Shown here: positions 1 to 4,831 of the stretch, in pieces
How the letters are laid out: each line of letters begins with the position of its first letter
Numbering within the stretch: position 1 is the stretch's first letter
Assembly: GCA_030589175.1 (NCBI GenBank)
Contig: JAUUWJ010000040.1
Coordinates: 1 to 6,478, forward strand
Length of the DNA stretch: 6,478 nt
Source of the DNA: Actinomycetes bacterium
GTDB lineage: Bacteria > Actinomycetota > Aquicultoria > SURF-47 > JAUUWJ01
Direction: 5' to 3'
The notes under the pieces: model-generated
Told to the model about the DNA's origin: nothing
Seen by the model: only the letters and a program-made list of their open reading frames with translations
Database searches by the model: none
Made by a program: the position numbers and the translations under genes

Positions 1-405
1 CTGTATGAAATCCGCTGGCCATATATTAAATATGTTGGTCAACGCTTTAATGTTTTTATTCAGATAAGATTTTATCTCTTCTGTTGCAGCTTCTTGAAAA
101 GTTTTAGAAATAAATCCATTGAATTCGCCTGAAACAAAAGTCAATAACTTTCCGTCTATATTGGGCTGAACTAATCTACAAAATCCCCTATATTTCGTTC
201 CTCTAGCAAAAACTTTGCTACTGCTGCTATTCTTCTCATTTAACTTATAAAATTCATTAATAAAATTATGTTCAATAGGGTTTTGTTCCTGGCAAATAAG
301 TGTCACTTCATGGCCGTCAGAAACTAATGCTCTGCTTAGCTCACGAGCATAAACTCCGCTCCCGGAATCATTTAAGAAATAGCCGTGAACTACAGCTATG
401 TGCAC
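1..405 (-). CDS. Glycosyltransferase, GT-B fold (GT4-like), N-terminal part, cut by window edge
   Basis: The frame is open for 135 codons from a GTG at 405 down to base 1. The N-terminus reads MHIAVVHGYF, followed by a glycine-rich turn (SGSGVYARELSRAL, residues 14-27) and GHEVTLIC (31-38). This is the usual first Rossmann half of GT-B glycosyltransferases of the GT4 type: a short beta strand, a Gly-rich loop, a helix that scans for the acceptor, then 'GHEVT'. The C-terminal donor-binding half, including the E-x7-E region, lies outside the window, so sugar and acceptor cannot be named. The GTG start is preferred because GGGGG lies 4 nt upstream; an in-frame TAA sits about seven codons upstream, and the only other candidate is a TTG five codons earlier. 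It lies 54 bp after the cupredoxin-like gene on the same strand and may be co-transcribed. The likely role is surface glycan or glycoprotein synthesis. Fold is confident, substrate unknown. Confidence 0.8.
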   Translation of the reverse strand, partial: MHIAVVHGYFLNDSGSGVYARELSRALVSDGHEVTLICQEQNPIEHNFINEFYKLNEKNSSSSKVFARGTKYRGFCRLVQPNIDGKLLTFVSGEFNGFISKTFQEAATEEIKSYLNKNIKALTNIFNIWPADFIQ

Positions 406-459
406 AATGCCCCCAAGCAATATTTAATATACGAGCATAACAAGAAGATTTTTGCAGCC

Positions 460-723
460 TCAATCCGTAGCCGGAATATTAGATATACTTATTTCGCCCT
501 GTAATTGTTCTTCGTGCTTATCGAAATAACCGTAAATACCCTTCTTGCGAAAATTAAACTGATAATTTTGCCCCGGTTCGATTTCTCCCGAATTAAACGA
601 ATGCCCGTCAGTTGCCGTTACAGTATGAGCCTTGTCATCCTTGTTGTGCCAAACGACCATCTCAGGCGGCTCAAGAACAATATTATCCGGTTTGAAACCT
701 TCTTTTGTGATATCGATATCCAT
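460..723 (-). CDS. Small cupredoxin-fold protein without signal peptide; Cys and Met copper ligands absent
   Basis: The protein has 87 residues from the ATG at 723, which has AGGGGG 5 nt upstream. An in-frame ATG at 771 would add 16 residues but has no Shine-Dalgarno, so 723 is chosen. The pattern follows plastocyanin/amicyanin-type domains: ITKEGFKPDNIVL (residues 5-17), VVWHNKDDKAHTVTA (23-37), GEIEPGQNYQFNF (46-58), then KKGIYGYFDKH and QGEISI (61-80). His33 of the AHT motif and His70 match the two usual His ligands. The expected Y-x-Y-x-C-x-x-H-x-x-M loop reads YGYFDKHEEQL, so the Cys position is occupied by Phe or Asp (one residue is missing there) and Met by Leu. A type 1 blue copper site is therefore unlikely; it may bind Cu(II) or another metal loosely, or none. 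No signal peptide or lipobox is seen, so it is probably cytoplasmic, which is unusual for this fold. It ends in TGA. It lies 53 bp after the 173-residue unknown. Confidence 0.8.
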   Translation of the reverse strand: MDIDITKEGFKPDNIVLEPPEMVVWHNKDDKAHTVTATDGHSFNSGEIEPGQNYQFNFRKKGIYGYFDKHEEQLQGEISISNIPATD

Positions 724-776
724 ATTTCCCCCTATATATATTTTTAAGAAGAAGACAGTTCTTCCTCCCATTTATT
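724..776 (-). other. Intercistronic spacer with small hairpin and cupredoxin RBS
   Basis: On the minus strand this spacer holds a perfect 5-bp stem, GAAGA/TCTTC with a 4-nt ACTG loop (plus-strand 751-764), which extends to 7 bp with one G-U pair. It is followed by an A/T-rich stretch and the AGGGGG ribosome-binding site of the cupredoxin-like gene. The hairpin has no T-run directly after it, so it is not a convincing terminator; it could be an mRNA processing or stability element. A GGGAGG just after the upstream ATG at 771 has no good start codon behind it. Confidence 0.3.
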
Positions 777-1298
777 CTATGCAGCTTGGCGTTCCAAACT
801 GTAATCAGGCTCAAACATAAGCTTTTCCATCCAATCTTGATTCTTCCCTTCCAGCTTTGCTTCTCGAAAAAACTCCTTGGCTTCTTGTATATTCATACGA
901 TTATTAATAATCTCGTTGCATAAGTTTGTTGTGATAAAATTTGCTCCCTCTATTTCACACCTTGAGCCCAGCTCCTGTTTTAAAGGATCTACTATCACGC
1001 TTTGATCGAATTCCAACAGTTCACTGGCCTTCTCAGGCACTACATTATAAGGAATTACCTGATAAAGATCGTCTGTGTGCGAATCCGGAAAGTCGTGCGG
1101 TATAGCCTCGTTTATGACCATTATCCTCTTCCAGGGACGTGCATCATGCCAAATAAGACGTACATAAGTCGCTTCTTGCGGTATGCCGTACTTATCCAAC
1201 ATATAATTAGCGCCTCGCTTAGCTGACTCATTTTCCCAACTATCAACTATGTTCTGAACTTCTTCGTTGCCTAGTTCGTGTCCCATCATATGCGTCAT
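777..1298 (-). CDS. Conserved protein of unknown function, 173 residues
   Basis: The start at ATG 1298 is well supported by AGGAGGT with a 7-nt spacer. The protein is soluble: no signal peptide and no membrane segment. Visible blocks are an N-terminal helical stretch (HELGNEEVQNIVDSWENE, residues 7-24), MLDKYGIPQEATYVRLIWHD (33-52), PWKRIMV (55-61), IPHDFPDSHTDDLYQVI (66-82) with several His and Asp, VPEKASELLEFDQSVIVD (87-104), a Cys-containing SRCEIEGANFITTNLCNEII (112-131) and a charged C-terminal helix. From memory, the set 'P.EAT..RLIW', 'PWKR', 'PH.FP..HTD.L.Q.I.Y.VP' and 'RC..E..NF...NL' resembles a widespread conserved hypothetical family that I cannot name; this needs a profile search. 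The HDFPDSHTDD block could be a metal site, but that is inference. It lies 21 bp after the DUF2795 gene and 53 bp before the cupredoxin gene, so it is probably the middle gene of a three-gene operon. Confidence 0.85.
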   Translation of the reverse strand: MTHMMGHELGNEEVQNIVDSWENESAKRGANYMLDKYGIPQEATYVRLIWHDARPWKRIMVINEAIPHDFPDSHTDDLYQVIPYNVVPEKASELLEFDQSVIVDPLKQELGSRCEIEGANFITTNLCNEIINNRMNIQEAKEFFREAKLEGKNQDWMEKLMFEPDYSLERQAA

Positions 1299-1319
1299 TT
1301 GAGCAACCTCCTCTTTAAA

Positions 1320-1508
1320 CTAAGTTGAAGTTCCTACAGCATCCCAAATACCGGCAATCGTATAGAATTTCCCACCGCGCATTTTCTCTAAAGCATTAAC
1401 TACGTCTTTTGGTGCATGCCTTCCTTTCGCATAAGTTATAACTTCTTCTTTTGTTACCGGAAATTCCATATTTTCTAAATAGGCTGATATTTTTGCTGTA
1501 GAAGCCAC
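1320..1508 (-). CDS. DUF2795 family small protein
   Basis: The protein has 62 residues. LENMEFPVTKEEVITYAKGRHAPKDVVNALEKM (residues 11-43), followed by KFYTIAGIWDAVG (47-59), matches the DUF2795 pattern: a short helix, 'FP.tkeelv.yA...gA..evv.aLe.lpd..Y.s...i..a.g'. The family is small, soluble and uncharacterised, often with lineage-specific copies; no enzymatic residues are apparent. The start is the GTG at 1508, preceded by GGTGAT about 5 nt upstream; there is no in-frame ATG at the N-terminus that would keep the domain whole. It is the first gene of the minus-strand group, with only 21 bp to the 173-residue unknown, which supports one transcript. A role in regulation or protein interaction is only a guess. 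Confidence 0.85.
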   Translation of the reverse strand: MASTAKISAYLENMEFPVTKEEVITYAKGRHAPKDVVNALEKMRGGKFYTIAGIWDAVGTST

Positions 1509-1589
1509 TTTTTATCACCAAAATTTACTTTTACCAGACAGAGATAAATAAACGTGGAAAACAATTAATAATGAAATAATGGAAGTTAT

Positions 1590-1624
1590 ATTCGTAGTTC
1601 GGCGTTCGTGGTTCGTAGATCGTG
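1590..1624. repeat. Heptad array 1: five units, consensus GTTCGTG/A
   Basis: Five consecutive 7-bp units read ATTCGTA, GTTCGGC, GTTCGTG, GTTCGTA and GATCGTG. The core TCG sits at the same place in every unit and the flanking positions vary. The array is inverted relative to array 2 (1657-1691), with a 32-bp spacer that contains a T7-G-T5 run. The two could form a long imperfect hairpin (about 22 of 35 positions Watson-Crick paired when aligned end to end). It resembles the short heptanucleotide tandem repeats (STRR) described in cyanobacteria in unit length, not in sequence. Confidence 0.8.
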
Positions 1625-1656
1625 GACCTTATTACTCAAGATGTTTTTTTGTTTTT

Positions 1657-1691
1657 CACGAATCACGAAATACGATACACGAAACACGAAT
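1657..1691. repeat. Heptad array 2: five units, consensus CACGAAA/T (inverse of array 1)
   Basis: Five units read CACGAAT, CACGAAA, TACGATA, CACGAAA and CACGAAT. On the opposite strand they read as ATTCGTG/TTTCGTG-type units, the same family as array 1. The outermost units are identical, and units 2 and 4 are identical, so the array is nearly symmetric in unit order. It is followed by 6 bp (CTTTCT) and then array 3. Confidence 0.8.
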
Positions 1692-1697
1692 CTTTCT

Positions 1698-1732
1698 ATT
1701 AAAGATTGAAGATTCCAGATTAAAGATTGACT
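1698..1732. repeat. Heptad array 3: five units, consensus ATTNAAG
   Basis: Five units read ATTAAAG, ATTGAAG, ATTCCAG, ATTAAAG and ATTGACT. The 12-mer ATTAAAGATTGA occurs twice, 21 bp apart (1698 and 1719), which is three units. The sequence differs from arrays 1 and 2 but the period and unit number are the same. The last base is the first base of the stop codon (TAA, minus strand, 1732-1734) of the LURP-one-like gene, so the array abuts its 3' end. Confidence 0.75.
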
Positions 1733-2307
1733 TATTGCTGTCTACCTTCAATTGTCATCAATAAGACCGCTCCGGCTAATATGAGTCTCGGATCTACTAA
1801 GCCGTTAGAACTCACGGATAAATCGGATTTTAATATAAAAGGATTAAAGCGTTGCTTGAGCGTTGCAACTTCACTGTCCCCAACCGTAAAAGAATGGGTT
1901 TGGGGAATCAAATTTGTTAGGAACCGCCTTATTATTGCAAGCGCCGTGGAGTCTTCGCTGATTCTACCAATCAAGTTGTCTTCCTTGTCCAATAACTCCC
2001 ATTGGTCTTGGATCATAGACGACCACCCTTTTCTCCTTAAAGCCCCTACCTTTTCTTGTGTTTGTGAATCGACTACATCATAAGCGGCTTTAAAGTCGAT
2101 AACTTTACGGGCTTGAATGTAGAGCATTTCCGTGCTCTGTGCCTTATCCGCATATACTCGTATATCTTCTTTTAAACGAAACGCTTTCTGTTTAACAAAG
2201 AGCACTAAATTCTGCTGGGGATCGAATGCGTGAATGATATTCCCTGCCAACTTAAACACCTTCTTGCGAAAAGTTATCGGTTGTTTCAATATGTCTTGCA
2301 ATTGCAT
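1732..2307 (-). CDS. LURP-one-related / scramblase-like protein (Tubby C-terminal-like fold)
   Basis: The protein has 191 residues from the ATG at 2307, which has GGAGG 5 nt upstream. The frame could begin four codons earlier at a TTG (2319), but that TTG overlaps the Shine-Dalgarno itself, so 2307 is chosen. The sequence alternates short beta strands in the way of LURP-one-related and phospholipid-scramblase-like proteins: IIHAFDPQQNLVLFVKQK (residues 24-41), FRLKEDIRVYAD (43-54), EMLYIQARKVIDFKAAYDVVD (60-80), VGALRRKGWSSMIQDQWELLD (87-107) and NLIGRISEDS (111-120). The 'l.ir..k.idf...YdV.d......vg.lrRkg..s...d.W.i.D' succession is the clearest mark. The C-terminus (172-187, DPRLILAGAVLLMTIE) is hydrophobic and could be a membrane tail. 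Bacterial members mostly lack a known function. A role at the membrane or in lipid binding is inference. It is transcribed divergently from the TM2 gene and stands alone on its strand. Confidence 0.8.
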   Translation of the reverse strand: MQLQDILKQPITFRKKVFKLAGNIIHAFDPQQNLVLFVKQKAFRLKEDIRVYADKAQSTEMLYIQARKVIDFKAAYDVVDSQTQEKVGALRRKGWSSMIQDQWELLDKEDNLIGRISEDSTALAIIRRFLTNLIPQTHSFTVGDSEVATLKQRFNPFILKSDLSVSSNGLVDPRLILAGAVLLMTIEGRQQ

Positions 2308-2463
2308 ATTATCCTCCAATATTTACTATCTTTTATTAATTCGGACTTTACCTCGAAAAAGTTTAATTAACGAGCTAATGGAAAGTTATTAAAATAAGCA
2401 TTTTTCAGCTTTTAATAAATAAATGTTAAATCTGGGTAAAGAATTACAAGAAGGGGGGAGAAA
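2308..2463. promoter_or_regulatory. Divergent intergenic region between LURP-one-like and TM2-fba-pfk genes
   Basis: This 156-bp AT-rich stretch must hold promoters in both directions, because the flanking genes diverge. A weak plus-strand candidate is TTTTCA (2402-2407) with TTAAAT (2426-2431) at an 18-bp spacing. TTATTAAAATAA (2387-2398) forms a short AT inverted repeat that could be an operator or simply base composition. A strong GGGGGGAG lies just before the TM2 start codon. No confident minus-strand promoter was found. Confidence 0.4.
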
Positions 2464-2700
2464 ATGGCTCAACAAGAAGAGGGACGCAAGAATTGGTTAC
2501 TGACTTTACTTTTATCGGTTTTTCTTGGCGCTTTAGGAGTTGATCGCTTTTATCTTGGCTACATAACGCTAGGCATATTAAAGCTATTGACTGCCGGCGG
2601 CTTTGGAATATGGTATATAATAGACGTTATTCTTATTGCTGTCGATAGTTTGCCAGATGCCCAAGGAAGACCGCTTTATAAAGGCGCTATACGCAAGTAA
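2464..2700 (+). CDS. TM2 domain membrane protein
   Basis: The protein has 78 residues, starting at an ATG with GGGGGGAG 4 nt upstream. After a charged N-terminus (MAQQEEGRKN) come two membrane segments: roughly residues 11-30 (WLLTLLLSVFLGALGVDRFY) and 44-61 (AGGFGIWYIIDVILIAVD). They are joined by the diagnostic turn G-x-D-R-F-Y-x-G (residues 25-32). This is the TM2 signature, in which the Asp-Arg-Phe motif lies at the end of the first helix. TM2 proteins are small, widespread inner-membrane proteins of mostly unknown function in bacteria. It is the first gene of an apparent operon, with only 17 bp to the aldolase start. Association with glycolytic genes suggests co-expression but does not by itself show a shared function. 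Confidence 0.92.
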   Translation: MAQQEEGRKNWLLTLLLSVFLGALGVDRFYLGYITLGILKLLTAGGFGIWYIIDVILIAVDSLPDAQGRPLYKGAIRK

Positions 2701-2717
2701 AGCAAAGGTAAATATAA

Positions 2718-3578
2718 TTGTCATTATTTAAAACAACAAAAGAGCTTGAACAACAAGCCAGAGATGGAAAATTTGGCCTGGGCGCCTTCAATACCAATAA
2801 TTTAGAGATTACAAAATCAATTGCAGCTGCTATTAAAGAAGAGAGTTCACCGGCAATTATTGCCGTCACGCCTTCGGCAATGAAGTATGCGGGCTCTAGA
2901 CAAATAACAAATATTGTACGCACAGCCGTGGAAGAGAGTGGTATTAAAGTAGCCCTTCACCTAGATCACGGAACTACGGTTGCCGATTGTGTAGAATGTC
3001 TTAAACAGGGTTTTTCTTCAGTCATGATCGACGGCTCCAAACTGCCGTTCGAAGAAAATATCGCTATGGTCAATGAAGTCGTAAAATTAGCTAAGCCCTT
3101 GGGCATTTCAGTGGAAGCCGAACTCGGGCGTATTTTCGGAGCCGAAGAGCAAATAGTTGTAACTGAGAGAGAAGCCTCCTTTACGGATCCAAAGCAAGCT
3201 GCTGAATTTGTGGAAAGAACCGGTATTGATTCCCTCGCTGTCTCAATCGGTAACGCGCATGGCTTTTACAAAGGGAGGCCCGAACTTGATTTCGATCGCC
3301 TTAAAGAAATTCAAGAACAAACCGATGCTTTATTAGTGCTCCATGGAGCGTCCGGCATACCGGAAGAAGACGTTAGAAAAGCAATTGAAATAGGTATTAC
3401 CAAAGTGAACATTGATACGGAAATCAGAGATGCTTTCAGGCGAGGGGTAACTGATTTTATCCAAGATAACCCGCAAGTTATCGACCCTAGAAAGATACTT
3501 AAACCGGCAATGGAAGAAATGACCGAAGTTGTAAAAAGAAAAATTTCAATATTTATGTCTGGTGGAAAGGCAAAATAA
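2718..3578 (+). CDS. fba: Class II fructose-bisphosphate aldolase
   Basis: It cleaves fructose 1,6-bisphosphate to dihydroxyacetone phosphate and glyceraldehyde 3-phosphate (or runs in reverse) with a bound divalent metal in the cytoplasm. At 286 residues it has the length of the shorter class II group (FbaA-B/GatY-like). Visible landmarks: GLGAFNTNNLE (20-30), ALHLDHGT (79-86) with Asp83 as the expected acid/base and His84 a metal ligand, SVMIDGS (101-107), VEAELG (132-137), NAHGFYKG (179-186) with His181, VLHGASGI (207-214) with His209, and VNIDTEIRDAF (230-240) for phosphate binding. All three metal His are present. The start is TTG at 2718: an in-frame TAA lies directly before it, the next Met is far inside the domain, and AAAGGT sits about 10 nt upstream. 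Tagatose-bisphosphate aldolase is the alternative, but the coupled phosphofructokinase gene favours the glycolytic enzyme. The stop overlaps the next start (TAATG). Confidence 0.93.
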   Translation: MSLFKTTKELEQQARDGKFGLGAFNTNNLEITKSIAAAIKEESSPAIIAVTPSAMKYAGSRQITNIVRTAVEESGIKVALHLDHGTTVADCVECLKQGFSSVMIDGSKLPFEENIAMVNEVVKLAKPLGISVEAELGRIFGAEEQIVVTEREASFTDPKQAAEFVERTGIDSLAVSIGNAHGFYKGRPELDFDRLKEIQEQTDALLVLHGASGIPEEDVRKAIEIGITKVNIDTEIRDAFRRGVTDFIQDNPQVIDPRKILKPAMEEMTEVVKRKISIFMSGGKAK

Positions 3579-4603
3579 TGAAAATAGGCGTTCTAACCGG
3601 AGGTGGCGATTCTCCGGCAATAAACGCAGCCATAAGGGCTGTTGTCTACCAAGCTAAGGCCTATGATTTTGAATTGACAGGTATTAGAAACGGCTGGGCC
3701 GGGCTAGTTGAAGCAAACTTCTCTCCCTTAACTGTAGATACCGTAGAGGGCACTCTCACAAAATCCGGAACAGTTTTAGGTACTTCAAGAACAAATCCTT
3801 TCAAAACAAATACAGTGGATAAAGTTGTCGAGAATTTCAACAAAGAGAAACTTGATGCCCTTATAGCAATCGGCGGTGATGATACTTTAGGCGTACTGTC
3901 TAAACTTCACCATAATGATAAACCGATAAACGGAGTAGGAATACCTCAGACAATCGACAATGACATAATCGGTACGGATTATGCAATCGGCTTTGACAGC
4001 GCTGTTACCATAGCAACCGATGCCATAGACAAATTAAGATCCACCGCCGAATCGCACCATAGAGTAATGGTTTTGGAAGTTATGGGACGCGATGCCGGCC
4101 ATATATCTCTAAGATCAGGTGTCGCCGGTGGCGCTCATGTCATTTTAGTACCCGAAGAAGACTTTGATTTGACTGAAATCTGCAAATTCCTAAAAAAGAG
4201 AAAAGAAGCGGGTAAAATATACAGTATTATAGTAGTTGCTGAAGGGGCAAAACCGAAAGACGGTATGCAAATGGCTCAAAGAGAAGTAAAAGACCAATTT
4301 GGCCATGTAATGCTAGGCGGAATTAGTAGTTACTTGGTAGATGAAATTGAAAAGTGCACAAAAATTGAGAGCCGGTTAACGATTTTAGGGCACCTTCAGC
4401 GAGGCGGTGTACCTACTTCTTTTGACCGCTTTATGGCAACAAGGTTTGGTGTGCGAGCCGTTAAAATGGTTGAAAAAGGCGCCTTTGATCAAATGGTCGC
4501 CTTGAAAGGCAAAGATTTATTTGCTGTTGGTCTAAAGGAAGGTTTGGCTAAAACTAAGCCTATAAACATGGATTTTTACCAGCAAATCAAAATGCTCTTT
4601 TAA
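3578..4603 (+). CDS. pfk: 6-phosphofructokinase, group III-like (ATP or PPi donor unresolved)
   Basis: It phosphorylates fructose 6-phosphate to fructose 1,6-bisphosphate, the substrate of the aldolase just upstream. The 341-residue length is typical. Landmarks: LTGGGDSPAINAAIR (6-20), GTSRTNPF (68-75) with Arg71, IGGDDTLG (98-105), GIPQTIDNDI (121-130) with the catalytic Asp127, EVMGRDAGHISLRSG (167-181), PEEDFD (192-197), and GHLQRGGVPTSFDR (271-284) for sugar-phosphate binding. Donor choice in this family depends on two sites (E. coli 104 and 124): Gly/Gly goes with ATP, Asp/Lys with pyrophosphate. Here they are Asp102 and Gln124, an intermediate set. The 'GGxDTLG' and 'MGR.AG.I.L..G.AGGAH.IL.PE' patterns match the mixed-substrate actinobacterial-type group. 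ATG shares one base with the aldolase stop, so translation is coupled. Confidence 0.93.
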   Translation: MKIGVLTGGGDSPAINAAIRAVVYQAKAYDFELTGIRNGWAGLVEANFSPLTVDTVEGTLTKSGTVLGTSRTNPFKTNTVDKVVENFNKEKLDALIAIGGDDTLGVLSKLHHNDKPINGVGIPQTIDNDIIGTDYAIGFDSAVTIATDAIDKLRSTAESHHRVMVLEVMGRDAGHISLRSGVAGGAHVILVPEEDFDLTEICKFLKKRKEAGKIYSIIVVAEGAKPKDGMQMAQREVKDQFGHVMLGGISSYLVDEIEKCTKIESRLTILGHLQRGGVPTSFDRFMATRFGVRAVKMVEKGAFDQMVALKGKDLFAVGLKEGLAKTKPINMDFYQQIKMLF

Positions 4604-4831
4604 TAATCTTCAGTCAAGCTTTTCCTCTAATAACAAGCTATCTACTGATAGTTCGTCTTACCCAAGGGTTTTTTTACAAATCCTGGAATAAACACTTGCA
4701 ATGTAATACTAATGCGTTAATAATATACTAGGTTGGTTATAAGTTTTGCGCTATTAGAAAAAATAAGCGCCAGATAAGGATTCAACTTCTTGCTGAAGTT
4801 ACTAGACATCCTGAAATTAAAAGGAGATAAT
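4604..4831 (+). promoter_or_regulatory. Intergenic leader with candidate promoter and small hairpins
   Basis: This 228-bp gap holds several weak signals. A hairpin CTATC-TACT-GATAG (4638-4651) and a T7 run (4669-4675) follow pfk but are 17 bp apart, so a terminator here is uncertain. A promoter candidate is TTGCAA (4696-4701) with TAATAA (4718-4723) at a 16-bp spacing; TATACT (4724-4729) is a second possible -10. Downstream lie two stem-loops, GCGCTATT/AATAAGCGC (4748-4770, one bulged A) and a perfect AACTTC-TTGCT-GAAGTT (4784-4800). AAGGAG at 4821-4826 is the ribosome-binding site of the next gene. Confidence 0.4.
4784..4800 (+). other. Perfect 6-bp stem-loop in the leader of the O-antigen-ligase-like gene
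   Basis: AACTTC and GAAGTT pair perfectly around a 5-nt TTGCT loop. It ends 20 bp before the AAGGAG ribosome-binding site and follows a second imperfect stem-loop (4748-4770). There is no T-run after it, so it is not a terminator. It could be an operator half-site pair or an mRNA element. Confidence 0.4.

Larger units (their letters stand above)
1509..1731. other. Non-coding region with heptad repeats; likely promoter region of the DUF2795 operon
   Basis: This 223-bp gap separates the LURP-one-like gene from the DUF2795 gene, both on the minus strand. Bases 1509-1589 are AT-rich and should contain the promoter of the DUF2795 operon, but I find no clear -35/-10 pair. Bases 1590-1731 are filled by three heptad arrays, listed separately. 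A 61-codon plus-strand frame through the repeats (1579-1764) has no Shine-Dalgarno and codes only for repeat-derived sequence, so it is not called as a gene. Confidence 0.6.

Noticed and set aside
460..462. Alternative genetic code (UGA read as Gly or Trp)
   Set aside because: TGA ends the cupredoxin-like gene at a natural domain end, and the other genes show no in-frame TGA, so the standard bacterial code fits.
724..771. Longer start for the cupredoxin-like gene at 771, adding 16 residues
   Set aside because: No ribosome-binding site precedes it, while AGGGGG is well placed for the ATG at 723; the extra segment is too short and of the wrong composition to be a clear signal peptide.
1590..1732. 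Heptad arrays as a CRISPR array or transposon end
   Set aside because: Units are 7 bp with no unique spacers, there are no cas genes, and there is no transposase or target-site duplication nearby.
1579..1764. Plus-strand open frame of 61 codons through the heptad repeats
   Set aside because: It has no Shine-Dalgarno, its protein is low-complexity repeat translation, and it overlaps the 3' end of a well-supported minus-strand gene.
1727..2083. Plus-strand open frame of 118 codons
   Set aside because: It lies antisense within the LURP-one-like gene, which has a strong ribosome-binding site and family-like sequence; the antisense product resembles nothing.
4638..4675. Intrinsic terminator after pfk
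   Set aside because: The 5-7-bp hairpin ends at least 15 bp before the T-run, and the ACCCAAGGGT directly before the Ts cannot form a stable stem with a 2-nt loop. Kept only as a weak signal in the intergenic entry.
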